Shown in pieces: positions 63,797 to 64,000 of a DNA stretch of 64,000 bases. This DNA is from Acidobacteriota bacterium (lineage in GTDB: Bacteria > Acidobacteriota > Blastocatellia > Pyrinomonadales > Pyrinomonadaceae). The translations under genes were made by a program, and so were the position numbers. The notes under the pieces were generated by a model. It was not told the DNA's origin, did no database searches, and saw only the letters and a program-made list of their open reading frames with translations. The first letter of the stretch is position 1; each line of letters opens with the position of its first letter. The stretch covers positions 17,356 through 81,355 of the forward strand of contig JAOAPY010000043.1 of assembly GCA_025463135.1 (NCBI GenBank). Reading direction: 5' to 3'.

Positions 63797-63930
63797 ATGA
63801 AGTCAGTACCACCTCGCGGTAGCGGGTGGGTAAGTGACGGGGCAGCTATAACGCCGAGAGGATCTGGTTGTGCCCAGCGATCTTGTTGGGAGCAGACCCA
63901 CCCGCTACCGCGTGGTGGTACTGACCTCAT
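63797..63930. repeat. Inverted repeat with 35-bp arms at the right edge
   Basis: ATGAAGTCAGTACCACC (63797-63813) begins one arm, and its reverse complement ends at 63930, with arms of 35 bp and a 64-bp loop. A partial third copy (GTGGTGGTGCTGACCTCAT) lies near 63961-63979. The region 63611-64000 has no gene that I can support. Confidence 0.7.
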
Positions 63931-64000
63931 ACTGCCGATCCGACGGACCTCACGACCCGCGTGGTGGTGCTGACCTCATTGCCTTCGAAGAGGTGCGAGT

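Overview
The window is a bacterial chromosome segment that falls into two parts. Gene content on the right suggests an Acidobacteriota-like soil bacterium, perhaps class Blastocatellia. The signs are a gap-pgk-tpiA-secG cluster, a trypsin-FHA protein, sortilin/BNR repeat proteins, ankyrin proteins and many small intergenic palindromes. The taxon is inferred, not shown.

Positions 1 to about 31,650 look like a genomic island that ends at the 3' end of a tRNA-Leu(GAG) gene. Its main content is a minus-strand array of ten genes and possibly one small leader, running from about 22,660 to beyond the left edge. In transcription order it encodes a possible 70-aa leader, a 990-aa unknown protein, a coiled-coil protein, an Hsp70-like ATPase and a small cysteine-rich protein. 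These are followed by a 1,717-aa DEAD/DEAH helicase with a DUF1998/MZB end, a RelE/ParE-like toxin fold fused to a UvrD-type helicase, a 451-aa unknown protein, a phospholipase-D-like protein, an SNF2-type helicase and an AddB-like protein. Most neighbours overlap by 4-13 nt or lie within 40 nt, so this is one operon. The helicase/DUF1998, PLD and SNF2 members recall DISARM (DrmA/DrmB, DrmC, DrmD), and the large helicase recalls Druantia DruE. No methyltransferase is visible, and the Hsp70, coiled-coil and toxin-fold helicase genes are extra. This is the best candidate for an undescribed or poorly described defence system.

Positions 22.5-31.6 kb carry mobile-element functions and cargo: a primase-like zinc-ribbon/DUF3854 protein, repeated palindromes, a GNAT acetyltransferase, an excisionase-like HTH protein and a tyrosine integrase. 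Next come a coupled AAA+ ATPase/DUF6414-like pair, a small unknown protein and a possible PD-(D/E)XK-type protein.

From 31.65 kb rightward the genes look like ordinary core genome. There is a glycolytic cluster (gap, pgk, tpiA, secG), a TolC-like protein, a prepilin peptidase, a histidine kinase, a metallophosphoesterase and a UbiD decarboxylase. Further right are an M16 peptidase pair, small envelope proteins, an alpha/beta hydrolase, a trypsin-FHA protein, ankyrin and Ig-like proteins, a PEP mutase/isocitrate lyase family enzyme and a large beta-propeller protein. The intergenic spaces there hold several families of dispersed inverted repeats, heptanucleotide arrays and one 72-bp tandem array.
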